This document shows positions 48,986-58,825 of a stretch of 64,000 nt of DNA, piece by piece (position 1 is the stretch's first letter; every line of letters begins with the position of its first letter). The notes beneath the pieces were generated by a model. The model was not told where the DNA came from, searched no databases, and saw nothing but the letters and a program-made list of their open reading frames with translations. The translations under genes and the position numbers were made by a program. The stretch lies in assembly GCF_028285715.1 (NCBI RefSeq), contig NZ_JANQOO010000016.1:110304-174303 (forward strand), given 5' to 3'. This DNA comes from Ulvibacterium sp. Its GTDB lineage: Bacteria > Bacteroidota > Bacteroidia > Flavobacteriales > Flavobacteriaceae.

Positions 48986-49396
48986 ATGATGGAATTAAAA
49001 AAAATTCAACGCACCTGTATTATCGATGATGATCCGATTTTCATCTATGGAACCAGAAGGATTATGAAGGAGGTCGATTTTTGTGATAATATTTTGGTGT
49101 TCAATAATGGCCAGGATGCCATTGATGGCTTAAAGGAACTGATCGCCAAAGGGGAAGATCTTCCCGAAGTTCTATTTCTGGATTTGAACATGCCTATCAT
49201 GAATGGCTGGGAGTTTTTGGAGGATTTTGTAAAAATCCCGAACCCGGATGGCAAAAAGGTCATTATTTATATCATTAGCTCGTCCGTAGATCCCAGGGAC
49301 CTGGAGCGGATACGCAATTACAAGATGGTAAACAATTACATCCTTAAACCGTTATCCCCACAGGATTTGGTAAATGTGCTACAAGACGTAGCGTAA
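48986..49396 (+). CDS. Single-domain response regulator
   Basis: 136-residue CheY-like receiver without an output domain. The acidic pocket is IIDDDP (D14-D16), the phospho-acceptor is D66 in LFLDLNMPIMNGWEF, the conserved Ser/Thr region is IYIISSSVDPRD, and the late Lys is in NNYILKPLSP. It is cotranscribed with the kinase upstream. Without a DNA-binding domain it must act by protein contact, in a phosphorelay or by sequestering the kinase signal. MM at the start leaves a 3-base ambiguity. Confidence 0.95.
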   Translation: MMELKKIQRTCIIDDDPIFIYGTRRIMKEVDFCDNILVFNNGQDAIDGLKELIAKGEDLPEVLFLDLNMPIMNGWEFLEDFVKIPNPDGKKVIIYIISSSVDPRDLERIRNYKMVNNYILKPLSPQDLVNVLQDVA

Positions 49397-49580
49397 TTTT
49401 TTCGGGTCTTCTTTTTTAAAGGAAACCGGCATTTTTATATGGTTTCTCCCAAACTGAGTATGCTTTTTATAAGCCAGAGGCTTGTGTCTGTCTTGTTTTT
49501 GCCAAAATCGTCCGAAAAGGCACTATCCCACTTGTCCTTAGCGCGGTAAAGCAACTGATATTAATCAGAGAATAACACAG

Positions 49581-50939
49581 TTAATCCCTTTTTCCAGGGC
49601 CAAAGTCTTCCGGGGCGTTTTGGGGTAAATCTATGGTCCCGGCCTCACCGGAATCATTATAAATGGTCCATTCGCTAAAAGTATACATGGGATTTCCATT
49701 CATAATATTCAAGTTGCGTACCGCGCGGCCATCCTCAAATTCATGATTGGTCCCGCTACCATCTTCCCCTATAACCCCAAAAATATCGATAACAGCTCCA
49801 AAGGGATCTACCAATTCCAAGTTGTCATCGCCATTGGAGTCTGCAGGACTGTTGGTCCTTACCCCTAAATCGGGTTTAAAGCCGTATACTATTTCAAATT
49901 CCTCGGCATTTGGGGAAATTACAACCGTGCTCCCGGCCGCAATAGTAAGTTCGGAAAGATCTAAGGATGAACTGACCTCGGTATTGGCATTGGTATATCT
50001 TCGTAATGCCCATCCCCTTAAACTTAAGGGTTGGGAATCGGCATTGTACAATTCTACAAAACGTGCACCTGAGTTATTGTCGGGATCTGCCAGTTCCGAA
50101 ATAAAAATGAGGGTCGAGGTAAACTCATCGATCAGGTTTTCACAACGTTTCCCACTAAAATCGATATCATTCAAATCGCGGATAATCAATTGGAAGTCAT
50201 CCCGGTCCTTGACCAAAACTCCCGTAACGCTTCCATTTCCCTCTGGAAGAGCTTGAGCCTGGAAATCAGAAAACCCACTGTTCAGCATGATGAGCTGGTT
50301 GTCATTACAAGTGGTCAAATTACGTTCCGTTTCCTCACGTTCCGTGGCGAAGGGAAGGCCCAACTCCTCTTCCAAAAATTCTACATTTTCTACAGTAACC
50401 AAAGTGTTTGCTACGGCATCACCTATGGCATCTACAGTGACCAAGATAGGTCTTGGTTCAACAATTTCATCACAAGAAACAAAAACATGGTTTCCTACGA
50501 CTGCGGCCGGCAAACGACCAACGGACACGTTACCAAAGGAAATAAAGGTTCCGCCTAATTTGAATACTTCCCTACTCTTTCCCAAGTACAGGCCTTTTAG
50601 TTTGATAAAAATCTTACTTCCCATAGGATAGAATATATGGGAATCCCTAAGGTCAATCTCTATCTGAAATCCATCGGTAGGGTTTAAGGGATCATCCTGA
50701 AAATGAAGCACACTGAAAAAGTTACCTGCCTTATCCGATGATATTACGTAGCCTTCGATAACCCAATCTTCCAGGATCTGGATTGTCTCATCTACATACA
50801 AGTTCTTTACTTGGGCAAAGGTTGCATTTACTGCTATATCCGAAACGCATGTACTTCTGGGTGGGTCAAAGTTTCGATTTTTGATACATGATGTTGTCCA
50901 CACAGAGATTACGGCAAGTAACGCTATACTTTTTTTCAT
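49581..50939 (-). CDS. DUF5689 lipoprotein with lamin-tail-like domain
   Basis: 452-residue surface lipoprotein: signal MKKSIALLAVISVWTTSC with Cys18 as lipidation site. Residues about 35-270 form the DUF5689 (OB-fold-like) region (IQILEDWVIEGYVISSDKAGNFFSVLHFQDD, GSKIFIKLKGLYLGKSREVFKLGG, VTGVLVKDRDDFQLIIRDLNDI). The C-terminal part (about 285-430, FISELADPDNNSGARFVELYNADSQPLSLRGWALRRY...) is a lamin-tail domain, often found in secreted nucleases. It follows the TonB receptor by 42 bases in the same operon; a secreted endonuclease-family gene is divergent at the other side. A substrate-capture role for that receptor is inferred. Confidence 0.85.
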   Translation of the reverse strand: MKKSIALLAVISVWTTSCIKNRNFDPPRSTCVSDIAVNATFAQVKNLYVDETIQILEDWVIEGYVISSDKAGNFFSVLHFQDDPLNPTDGFQIEIDLRDSHIFYPMGSKIFIKLKGLYLGKSREVFKLGGTFISFGNVSVGRLPAAVVGNHVFVSCDEIVEPRPILVTVDAIGDAVANTLVTVENVEFLEEELGLPFATEREETERNLTTCNDNQLIMLNSGFSDFQAQALPEGNGSVTGVLVKDRDDFQLIIRDLNDIDFSGKRCENLIDEFTSTLIFISELADPDNNSGARFVELYNADSQPLSLRGWALRRYTNANTEVSSSLDLSELTIAAGSTVVISPNAEEFEIVYGFKPDLGVRTNSPADSNGDDNLELVDPFGAVIDIFGVIGEDGSGTNHEFEDGRAVRNLNIMNGNPMYTFSEWTIYNDSGEAGTIDLPQNAPEDFGPGKRD

Positions 50940-50981
50940 CTTCTTTGTTTCTCCCTATCCAAGGAAATGATTTATCGATTC

Positions 50982-53711
50982 TTAAAAACTAAGGGCTAGG
51001 TTTAAAAAATAGGTGCGTCCGTAACCATACCAATACTTAGGTGCAAAAGAGGGCGAGTCACTTAGATTGTCCTGTTGCAGTTGTCCAAAATTACCGTTCC
51101 TACTCTGTTCAAACCCCCCGGTCCTAAAAATGGTATCGAATACATTATTTATGCTCACAAAAACACTGATATATTTTCCTTTTTTCAACCAAGATTTCCC
51201 TCCTACCAAATTCAACAGATAAAAACTATCCAGAGGTCTTTGTGCCAATAGCTTACTCACATTTTCTTCGGTTGCTTCCGGAAAAGGTTGTCCTGTATCA
51301 GGGTCCAATAGGAAACTCCGGGTTCGGGTTATCGTGGAAATACTGGCATAATTTTGGGTAAGATAATTGGCCGTTGCTCCAATCCACCAATATTTTGGAT
51401 CTCGATATTCCAATCCAACGGCATAGGCCTGTTGTGGCCCTTGGGCTAGTTTATAGTCCTTGATATCTGCAGGACCAAGATTTATATTTCCATCGGGGTT
51501 TATTAAATCTTCCTCGGCGCCGGCGGTATCAAAATTAATGGACACCAGAGGATTACTGGCATATCGTTGTTTTCCAATGGAGCATACTGCAGACAGCTTT
51601 ACGGCTGGGGATACCTGATATTCCAAACCCAATTCTGCACCCATATGCAATAAATCCAATTCTGTAATGACCTCCTGTACAAAATCTGAACCCACGCCGG
51701 CATCCACAAAAAAGAAATTGACATCGGTCATATTTTGGAATCGGGTATAAAAACCTGTAAGCCTTCCTGTTAGTTTTGGCAGCCTTATATAGTAATTCAA
51801 ATCCGTGGAGAATATGGTCTCACTTAAAATGTCCGGTACCGTTTCAGTATTTTCCCTTGGATTAATGAACACGTTCTGTAAAACTGGTGGTCTACTCAAA
51901 TACCCTCCATGGACAGTAAGCCAATGTCTTGCTGTTATTCTGTAATCAAGTCCTCCTTTGATACTATAATTTGAAAAAATCAGTTTGTCGTTCCTGCCTA
52001 ACGAGTTTTCCGGAAAACGCTCATTCAAAAACAAACCCTCTCGTTGGTAATCTATGTTGATATGGGTTCCTGCCAAAAAAATACTCCACCTTTTATATTT
52101 AAATCTAAGTTGCGCAAACAAATCGAATCGATTCGTATTCATCCTGTAATGATAATTGAATACATCGCCTTCTTTTTTGTTCAAAGGGCCATTTACATCA
52201 TTCTTGGTATCCGAAAACGGGTCAATATCCGTATGGAAATCAGCTCCCAAAAGATCTTGTATTTCTGCATAGTTATCAGAAATAGAGTTTCTATAAGTAA
52301 CTCCAAAGTCTAACTTAAATCTATCGTTGATTTCCATACTTCCCATAGAATTGATGGCAAGTTGTTTTTCATCTGTTGTGTCATCGTAGAGCACATATGT
52401 GGCCATTTCGGTGGTATTCCCCATATAGAGACCTGGCCAATCTATCTGCGGGTCTTCCAGAAATCCTTCCCGGGCGAGATTGGCATTTACAAAATTGGCC
52501 CCAATGGGGCTATTCACATAAAAACTGGGTAAATAGCGATAATAAGTTGGGTCCGGATTGGGCCCATTATAATATCCTAATCTGCTTCTGGCATTGGTTC
52601 CGAATTGATAAGAGATGCCTGTATTTAAACGAAATTTATCAGATTCATAATAATGGTTCATTAGGAACAAAGGTTCTGCAATCTTCCTTTCCCGAGAGTT
52701 CCGGATTTTCCCGTTTTGTTCGCCCCAATATGGATTATATCGCTTTCCGGCCAATCTAAAGACCTCTTCGGTAATGGCAGAAGAGCGCCCACGACGATTG
52801 GAAGCCAAAATTGCCGTAAGATTGATTGTGTTCCTTGTATTGAAGCGATATTCCAAAGCCCCAAAAAGGGAATAGGCATCGTATAAAGTACCCCTAATAT
52901 ATCCTTCTTTGGCCCATCCCCTGGAGGTCGAAATGGCATAGGCCAATCCATTATCCTTTAAACCGGAATTGTAAGTGGCCATTAACCTGCCCGCATAGGT
53001 TCTGTTGGAGAACGAGGAGGATAATCGAGTCCCTGGACGCAGCCCAGAAGGTCTTACAGTAATGTTGGTATTGCCCAAGATACCCCCAAAGGTGTATTCG
53101 GAAGCGGATAACCCGTTGGTAAACTCTTGATTTCGGGTTACGTCGTTTAAGCCACCCCAGTTGTTCCATTGTGGACGGCCGTCAAAGAATTTGTTCATAG
53201 GAATTCCATTGATCAGTACTTGGCCGTTTTGAGAATCATAACCACGTACACGAAAAAACGCCTGTCCAAAGTCGAACGCGGCACGGTTAAGAAACACATC
53301 TCGGGTAGCCTGTAAGAACCCAACTGAAACCGAGCTTATCCCATCATCCAGTAATTCGGAATCGGTAAGGGTGATTAGGTTGTCCGTTTGTTCCGTGGTG
53401 ATATCGCTTTCCAGGTAGATAGAGCCCAAGTCCAGTTCATTATCAACTGGGCTTATGGGAATCCGTTGCATTACAAAATCCACTGCAAAAATGTTCAGAA
53501 TTACATCTTCCTTTAGGGAAATTTCCAATTTGAACCTACCTAGTTCATCAGTATTGGATTTCAAGCCCATTTCTTCTATATACACCGAGGCGCCCGATAC
53601 CGGAGTTTTAAAACGATCATCCAACACACTCCCTGTGATGGTATACGTTTCCTGGCCAAAAAGTGCGGTCAGAAAGGGGAACAGATAAAAAAGCAAACAG
53701 CACCGATGCAT
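50982..53711 (-). CDS. TonB-dependent receptor with carboxypeptidase-like domain
   Basis: 909-residue outer-membrane receptor. Signal peptide MHRCCLLFYLFPFLTALFGQ, carboxypeptidase-regulatory-like domain at about 23-105 (TITGSVLDDRFKTPVSGASVYIEEMGLKSNTDELGRFKLEISL), plug with DVFLNRAAFDFGQAFFRVRGYDSQNGQVLINGIPMNKFFDGRPQWNNWGGLNDVTR, and a barrel ending YFLNLALSF. It is followed by the DUF5689 lipoprotein, as in SusCD-like pairs but with a different lipoprotein. A divergent promoter region is shared with the secreted endonuclease-family gene. Confidence 0.92.
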   Translation of the reverse strand: MHRCCLLFYLFPFLTALFGQETYTITGSVLDDRFKTPVSGASVYIEEMGLKSNTDELGRFKLEISLKEDVILNIFAVDFVMQRIPISPVDNELDLGSIYLESDITTEQTDNLITLTDSELLDDGISSVSVGFLQATRDVFLNRAAFDFGQAFFRVRGYDSQNGQVLINGIPMNKFFDGRPQWNNWGGLNDVTRNQEFTNGLSASEYTFGGILGNTNITVRPSGLRPGTRLSSSFSNRTYAGRLMATYNSGLKDNGLAYAISTSRGWAKEGYIRGTLYDAYSLFGALEYRFNTRNTINLTAILASNRRGRSSAITEEVFRLAGKRYNPYWGEQNGKIRNSRERKIAEPLFLMNHYYESDKFRLNTGISYQFGTNARSRLGYYNGPNPDPTYYRYLPSFYVNSPIGANFVNANLAREGFLEDPQIDWPGLYMGNTTEMATYVLYDDTTDEKQLAINSMGSMEINDRFKLDFGVTYRNSISDNYAEIQDLLGADFHTDIDPFSDTKNDVNGPLNKKEGDVFNYHYRMNTNRFDLFAQLRFKYKRWSIFLAGTHINIDYQREGLFLNERFPENSLGRNDKLIFSNYSIKGGLDYRITARHWLTVHGGYLSRPPVLQNVFINPRENTETVPDILSETIFSTDLNYYIRLPKLTGRLTGFYTRFQNMTDVNFFFVDAGVGSDFVQEVITELDLLHMGAELGLEYQVSPAVKLSAVCSIGKQRYASNPLVSINFDTAGAEEDLINPDGNINLGPADIKDYKLAQGPQQAYAVGLEYRDPKYWWIGATANYLTQNYASISTITRTRSFLLDPDTGQPFPEATEENVSKLLAQRPLDSFYLLNLVGGKSWLKKGKYISVFVSINNVFDTIFRTGGFEQSRNGNFGQLQQDNLSDSPSFAPKYWYGYGRTYFLNLALSF

Positions 53712-53758
53712 TTTATAGTTTATCTACTATATTTTTGTAAAAAAATATCCTAAATCTT

Positions 53759-53766
53759 CAAAAATA
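53759..53766 (-). promoter_or_regulatory. -7 promoter element (TATTTTTG) for the TonB receptor/DUF5689 operon
   Basis: TATTTTTG on the - strand, 47 bases before the ATG at 53711. A second TATTTTTG on the + strand (53730-53737) could serve the divergent gene at 53819, about 80 bases ahead of its start. Confidence 0.4.
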
Positions 53767-53818
53767 ACGTATATTTTCTTATAAATATAGTTTATTTTCT
53801 ATTTATTGAGTTTTTATC

Positions 53819-54883
53819 ATGAAGTTTTTAATCCTACTTACTTGCTCGGTATCCGCCCTTTTTGGATTTTCCCAAAAGTCCAAGAGATATACGGTAAGAA
53901 CTATTGCCTTTTACAATGTGGAAAATCTGTTCGATACCAAAGACGATTCCCTAATTTTCGACGATGATCGTACACCGCAGGGAAAGGATCACTGGACAGC
54001 GGAGCGTTATCATAAAAAATTAAAAAATATCTCCAAGGTGATTTCCCAAATCGGAGCTGAGGTCACCCAAACATCCCCGGATCTCATTGGTCTCTGCGAA
54101 GTGGAGAACAAACAAGTGCTTCAAGACTTGATCAATCAACCTGCGCTTTTGGAAAAGGGCTATGGTATTATCCACTTTGATTCCCCTGATGAACGTGGCA
54201 TTGATGTGGCCTTACTCTACAAGAAAGCCGTATTTATCCCAAGTTCATTTGAAAGTCATCGTTTATTGCTATTTACTGCCGAAGACGAACGCAACTATAC
54301 CCGAGACCAATTAGTGGTAGGAGGGTTGCTGGACCTTGAAAAAATATATGTTATTGTAAATCATTGGCCTTCACGAAGTGGAGGTGAAAGCCGAAGCAAA
54401 CCCAATCGTATTGCAGCCGCCCAATTGAACAAGCGCATTATGGATTCTCTTATACACTTAAATACCCATGCCAAAATTATTAGTATGGGCGACCTAAACG
54501 ATGACCCGACGGACGAAAGCCTTAAAAAGGTTCTAAAGACCAATGGGGCAAAAAAAATGTTGGTAAAAGGTGAACTCTTCAATCCCATGGAAAAAATGTA
54601 TAAAAAGGGTATCGGCTCCCTTGCCTATAGGGATAAATGGAACATGTTCGATCAAATTATCCTTACCCCAAATATGGTAAACACTGAAAAGGGAGCCTAT
54701 ACATTTTGGAAGGCCGGGGTTTTCAGTCCGTCCTACGTTATTACGCAAAAAGGAGCTTATAAGGGGTATCCCTTTAGAACTTATGCAGGCGGTAATTATA
54801 CAGGTGGGTATAGTGACCACTTCCCGGTATACCTCTATCTAATAAAGGAAGCCTACGATACTACAGAGGAAAAAGAACCTTAG
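53819..54883 (+). CDS. Secreted endonuclease/exonuclease/phosphatase family protein
   Basis: 354-residue exported member of the EEP superfamily (fold of DNase I, exonuclease III and inositol phosphatases). Signal peptide MKFLILLTCSVSALFGFS. Catalytic pattern: IAFYNVENLFDT (Asn), DLIGLCEVENKQVL (Glu), VNHWPSRSGGE (His), ISMGDLNDDPTDESL (Asp-x-Asn) and GGYSDHFPVYLYL (Asp-His). It probably cuts nucleic acid or phosphodiesters outside the inner membrane. Divergent from the receptor/DUF5689 operon, with which it may form a functional unit. Confidence 0.88.
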   Translation: MKFLILLTCSVSALFGFSQKSKRYTVRTIAFYNVENLFDTKDDSLIFDDDRTPQGKDHWTAERYHKKLKNISKVISQIGAEVTQTSPDLIGLCEVENKQVLQDLINQPALLEKGYGIIHFDSPDERGIDVALLYKKAVFIPSSFESHRLLLFTAEDERNYTRDQLVVGGLLDLEKIYVIVNHWPSRSGGESRSKPNRIAAAQLNKRIMDSLIHLNTHAKIISMGDLNDDPTDESLKKVLKTNGAKKMLVKGELFNPMEKMYKKGIGSLAYRDKWNMFDQIILTPNMVNTEKGAYTFWKAGVFSPSYVITQKGAYKGYPFRTYAGGNYTGGYSDHFPVYLYLIKEAYDTTEEKEP

Positions 54884-54983
54884 AATTTGTCCTTTTTCAG
54901 CCGGAACTAAATTCAGTGTTAACGGTTTCAAAACTCGTGAGGAACCATCAAACGATGCCATAAAGAAATTCTAGTCAAGTTTT

Positions 54984-55577
54984 TTAGTCCAATTCGGTAA
55001 TCTGGAGATTTCGCCAATTTACTTTAATTCCACCCCCATCATGGATCTGTAGGGCAATGGATCCTTCTCCCATTCCTATTTTTTCGTCGGAAAAGCTTAC
55101 CATTTCGGTGCCATTGAGCCAAGAGGTGAGTTTATCACCTTCCAACCTTATTTTCATCGTGTTCCAATCCCCCATTTTAAGTGCCTTGTCCTTCTCCGGA
55201 TCGGGCTTTATCAACCAACCACGACCATAGGATTCATAAACACCACCGGTATCATGACCAGGAGGGGCCACCTCTACCTGCCAGCCGCTAATCTTTGTGC
55301 CCTCAATGGTTGAGCGGATGAAAACACCGCTGTTTCCATTGGCTTCCTGCTTAAACTCCAAGGTCAATTCAAAATTCTTATAGTGCTCATCCGTGGCCAA
55401 ATAGCCATATCCCTTGTCCGGACCACTTTCACAGATCAACAATCCATCTTTTACATACCATTTTTCGGTGCCATAAATTGTCCAGCCATCCAGATTTTTT
55501 CCGTTAAAAAGTGATTTTTGTTGAGCCAGACCAAAGCCGGATATTAGAATTGCTACTAGAAGTGCCGCTTTTTTCAT
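54984..55577 (-). CDS. DUF1080 (3-keto-disaccharide hydrolase domain) protein
   Basis: 197-residue exported single-domain protein of the DUF1080/LamG-like fold. Signal peptide MKKAALLVAILISGFGLAQ, then KSLFNGKNLDGWTIYGTEKWYVKDGLLICESG, YLATDEHYKNFELTLEFKQEANGNSGVFIRSTIEGTKISGWQVEVAPPGHDTGGVYESYGRGWL and EGSIALQIHDGGGIKVNWRNLQITELD, all hallmarks of the family. Some members hydrolyse 3-keto-glycosides; whether this one does is unknown. It is monocistronic. Confidence 0.9.
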   Translation of the reverse strand: MKKAALLVAILISGFGLAQQKSLFNGKNLDGWTIYGTEKWYVKDGLLICESGPDKGYGYLATDEHYKNFELTLEFKQEANGNSGVFIRSTIEGTKISGWQVEVAPPGHDTGGVYESYGRGWLIKPDPEKDKALKMGDWNTMKIRLEGDKLTSWLNGTEMVSFSDEKIGMGEGSIALQIHDGGGIKVNWRNLQITELD

Positions 55578-55710
55578 TCTATGTTTTTATTTTTCTATTT
55601 AACTAATTACTTAAATCTCCTTTGAAATCGTAAAGTTATCCCTGAATTTATTTCCTTTACCTTACTTTCTCTACACCTAGACCGCGCTTAGAAAGAGGGG
55701 GCAAGCCCCG

Positions 55711-56151
55711 TTAATTGAACCATTGGCCCCAAGGGATTCGGCTTAGGATCAAAACCAATCCGAGTCCATAAAAGATGGCTATACTTTTGAACTTCTTCTT
55801 CCCTTCCATAAATCTTTTGTGACGGGACCATCCTATGGTAATCAATACTATTGCAACAATGTTGATAAAAGGATGTTCCACGGCCAAGAGACGTGCCGCA
55901 GAATTCAGTCCACCCATGCCTAAGGCTTTAATGGCGTTTAATCCACTTGGGGAAATAAAAAACAATAAGAGACCGATCAAGAGTTGGATATGGGATAAAA
56001 TCAAGGCAAAAAGGCTTAAGCGCAAATCCTTCTGTGGATAGAACATTTTATTGCCCAACCATCCCATAATGGCATTGGCCACAGCAAGAAAAAGAACGGC
56101 CAATACCACATAGGCCAAATAGGAGTGTAGAATTTGTACGGTTTGATACAT
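55711..56151 (-). CDS. Small four-helix membrane protein, cytochrome-b-like
   Basis: About 146 residues with four hydrophobic helices (LAYVVLAVLFLAVANAIMGW, LSLFALILSHIQLLIGLLLFF, PFINIVAIVLITIGW, IAIFYGLGLVLILSRIPW). Histidines at the starts of several helices (ILHSYLAY, ILSHIQLL, VEHPFINI, WSRHKRF) give a possible di-haem arrangement as in cytochrome-b-like or DUF420-type proteins. Similar flavobacterial proteins are, from memory, often mislabelled in databases. An ATG one codon earlier is equally possible. Function not established. Confidence 0.65.
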   Translation of the reverse strand: MYQTVQILHSYLAYVVLAVLFLAVANAIMGWLGNKMFYPQKDLRLSLFALILSHIQLLIGLLLFFISPSGLNAIKALGMGGLNSAARLLAVEHPFINIVAIVLITIGWSRHKRFMEGKKKFKSIAIFYGLGLVLILSRIPWGQWFN

Positions 56152-56193
56152 CATGTTGATTTTGGCCTCCTAAAATACAAATTCTTTGGTATT

Positions 56194-56223
56194 AAAAAAC
56201 CCCAACTGTATTGTTGGGGTTTA
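56194..56223 (-). terminator. Rho-independent terminator after TonB receptor
   Basis: AAACCCCAAC and GTTGGGGTTT arms with a 6-base loop, followed by T on the - strand; 17 bases past the receptor stop. Confidence 0.9.
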
Positions 56224-56239
56224 AAGGCTTGTGTATCCA

Positions 56240-58825
56240 TCAGAAATTATACCGTAGACTTAAATTCCAGGTTCTTCCAATTCCTAGATAATATCCGAAG
56301 GAATCCCTTTGGTTTATATAATCCGCATCAAAAACATTGAAGACATTTCCTCTAAGGACCATTTCATTTGAGCCTCCTAAACTGAAGCTATACGTAGCTC
56401 CGGCATCTACCAAAGTGTAAGCAGGTAATCTCTCCGATTGGAATACCTGATTGTTAAGGGATGCATCTATGACATCCTCCACATCTACAAAACCATAGAA
56501 TTCCGTAAAAATATTTATGTCCGTATCAAATGAAAAACCCTCACAGATATCGACATCTATTCCCGCACCGGTAGAGACCTGTGGGGCCTGTCCAATTTTT
56601 GTTCCTGTTAAGTCTACACTTCCACTGGCAATAAGTTCCGCTGTTTCATTGTTCTCCGTTATAAAAGGGGTAGTACCATCATATTCCCAATTCCCAATAG
56701 ATCCGCGCCATTTCAACAAAAATGCCGCAGAAGGTCTATATCGGATGTCCAATTCTGCACCTCTATGGACCTGTGCAATATCGGTATACCGTGTCCTGAT
56801 ATCTATCTCCTCCCCATTGATTTCACGTTGTCCAAAATCCTGTAGGAATCTATTCCCCCAAGTTGTATAGTAGAGGTTAAAATTTATGACAAAATCGCTT
56901 GTAGTTAAACGATATCCCCCTTCAATGCCCGTAATTTCCTCATTATCCACCTCCGGTTCCACGATTTCGTTGGAATATCGAATATTTGTGAAAATGTTGT
57001 CCAAAAAGGCCTGTCTGGAATATTGTCCGATATTTGCAAAAATCACATGTTTGGAATCAAAAGTATAGGATAAACCTCCTTTTATGGTATAGCCCAATCG
57101 GTTTAACTTTTCGGATTCCCCCAACCCATCACCAAAACCGGATAACCGCCCATCTCTTTGATAATTTTGATTGGATACGGCTCCTTGTACGAAAGCAGAG
57201 AAAAGATTATTGGAATACTCCGCTTGCCCGAATACGCCCTGGTAATTTATATTCTCGGAATAATCAAATTCATAACGCTGATCGGGGTCCGCAAAATTGA
57301 AAAGGGCCGCCCAGGGATCTGCCTCAAAAGTTTCTGAAATAATATAATCATCCGGTCTATCCGATCTGCGATTATCATTGTAACCTTCCAAGCCTAATTT
57401 ATCTACCAACTGCCTCCAGTGATCTCCCCTGTAGAATCTGAAATCAGCTCCAACGTTCAAAGCCCAATTTTCATTCGGGTTGAATTCCAGATTGGTCAAC
57501 GCGCCGTACCAATTATGATTATTTACAGAAGCCCTCAGAACACCTGCACTTCCAAAAGATCCTATCCCATCCGGATTTTGAGAAATATTGTTTTCAACAA
57601 TGGCGTCAAAATCTACTTGGCCGTCTTCCCGAAAAAAACGGGTACCCCTGCCCAAAGGACCGGTACCTCCCCCACGTCCCCAGGAAGCGTACAGCACTGT
57701 TGACAGTGCCGTTTCTTCATTAAGGGTCCAATCCCAGTTCAAGTTGGCCACAGGTTTATGATAGTAATTTCTTCTAAAGGTAAACTGTTCCCCTCTCAAG
57801 AACCCGGCATTGTCGTTGAATTTTTCACCAAACTCTTCATACTCCTCCAAATCCTTTGAAAAATTCTGTCCGTGAAACTGAGGTGCTCCGGTAATCAAGA
57901 AATTAAAATTATGGGAATCATTGGGTTGAAAGCCGACTCCAAGAAAGTAGGTCTGTCCCTGACCAAAAGTACCGCCGGCCCATTTTCTATGACCTTGCCA
58001 GTGATCCAGTAATATGGAATAGGCCCATTTCCCCTTTAATCCGGAATCGTAGCTTGCCGTTGTCTTACCGTAACTGTCGTTTCCGGTCATAATGCGGACA
58101 AAACCTCCTTCTTTACGTGCCGTAGCTTTGGACACGATATTGATTGTACCCCCTACGGAGGATATAGCCAGTTTAGAAGAGCCCAAACCCCTTTGTACCT
58201 GTACTGCGTTCGCCACATCCGCCATTCCGGACCAATTGGACCAGAATACCCGTCCATCCTCTACACTGTTTATAGGCTGCCCGTTCAAAAGAACTGCTGT
58301 ATTGGTCTGATCAAATCCCCTGACGAATATCTGGGAATCTCCGAAACCGCCAGCTTGACTGGATACATATACATTAGGCGTATTTTTCATAGTTTCCGGA
58401 AATTCCACATTACCTACTCCTTTAGTCTGGATTTCAGCGGCGGGAATACTAGAAACGGCAATAGGCGTTTGTCTATCCCGGGCGAGGTCTATGATTCCAG
58501 AGCCCACCACAACTACTCCTTCCAACTCTTCCGCATCGGGGGATAAAACAATCTGTCCCAAACTGCCTGAACCATCAAAAGTCACCCTTGAAGTGATAAA
58601 ACCAAGATATGATATAATTAACGTTCCTGAATCCTTGGTAGCTTCAATAGTAAAATTTCCATCAAAATCCGTTGTAGTACCATTACTGGTCCCATGAACA
58701 ACGATATTTGCCCCGGGAAGCGGACCTCCTACCTCCGCATCCAAGACCGTGCCTGTAAGTGTTGCCTGTGAAAATACAATGGACACCATAAAAAATGCCA
58801 TCAGCGCCAGATATGTCCTTCTCAT
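56240..58825 (-). CDS. TonB-dependent receptor with carboxypeptidase-like domain
   Basis: 861-residue receptor from ATG 58825, where a clear signal peptide begins (MRRTYLALMAFFMVSIVFSQ). An in-frame ATG at 58888 would add 21 charged residues in front of the signal and is less likely. Carboxypeptidase-like domain at about 21-105 (TLTGTVLDAEVGGPLPGANIVVHGTSNGTTTDFDGNF), a linker (ELEGVVVVGSGIIDLARDRQTPIAVS), a plug (MKNTPNVYVSSQAGGFGDSQIFVRGFDQTNTAVLLNGQPIN) and a barrel ending NLSLRYNF. No SusD partner. Substrate unknown; the plug resembles iron-complex receptors. Confidence 0.92.
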   Translation of the reverse strand: MRRTYLALMAFFMVSIVFSQATLTGTVLDAEVGGPLPGANIVVHGTSNGTTTDFDGNFTIEATKDSGTLIISYLGFITSRVTFDGSGSLGQIVLSPDAEELEGVVVVGSGIIDLARDRQTPIAVSSIPAAEIQTKGVGNVEFPETMKNTPNVYVSSQAGGFGDSQIFVRGFDQTNTAVLLNGQPINSVEDGRVFWSNWSGMADVANAVQVQRGLGSSKLAISSVGGTINIVSKATARKEGGFVRIMTGNDSYGKTTASYDSGLKGKWAYSILLDHWQGHRKWAGGTFGQGQTYFLGVGFQPNDSHNFNFLITGAPQFHGQNFSKDLEEYEEFGEKFNDNAGFLRGEQFTFRRNYYHKPVANLNWDWTLNEETALSTVLYASWGRGGGTGPLGRGTRFFREDGQVDFDAIVENNISQNPDGIGSFGSAGVLRASVNNHNWYGALTNLEFNPNENWALNVGADFRFYRGDHWRQLVDKLGLEGYNDNRRSDRPDDYIISETFEADPWAALFNFADPDQRYEFDYSENINYQGVFGQAEYSNNLFSAFVQGAVSNQNYQRDGRLSGFGDGLGESEKLNRLGYTIKGGLSYTFDSKHVIFANIGQYSRQAFLDNIFTNIRYSNEIVEPEVDNEEITGIEGGYRLTTSDFVINFNLYYTTWGNRFLQDFGQREINGEEIDIRTRYTDIAQVHRGAELDIRYRPSAAFLLKWRGSIGNWEYDGTTPFITENNETAELIASGSVDLTGTKIGQAPQVSTGAGIDVDICEGFSFDTDINIFTEFYGFVDVEDVIDASLNNQVFQSERLPAYTLVDAGATYSFSLGGSNEMVLRGNVFNVFDADYINQRDSFGYYLGIGRTWNLSLRYNF

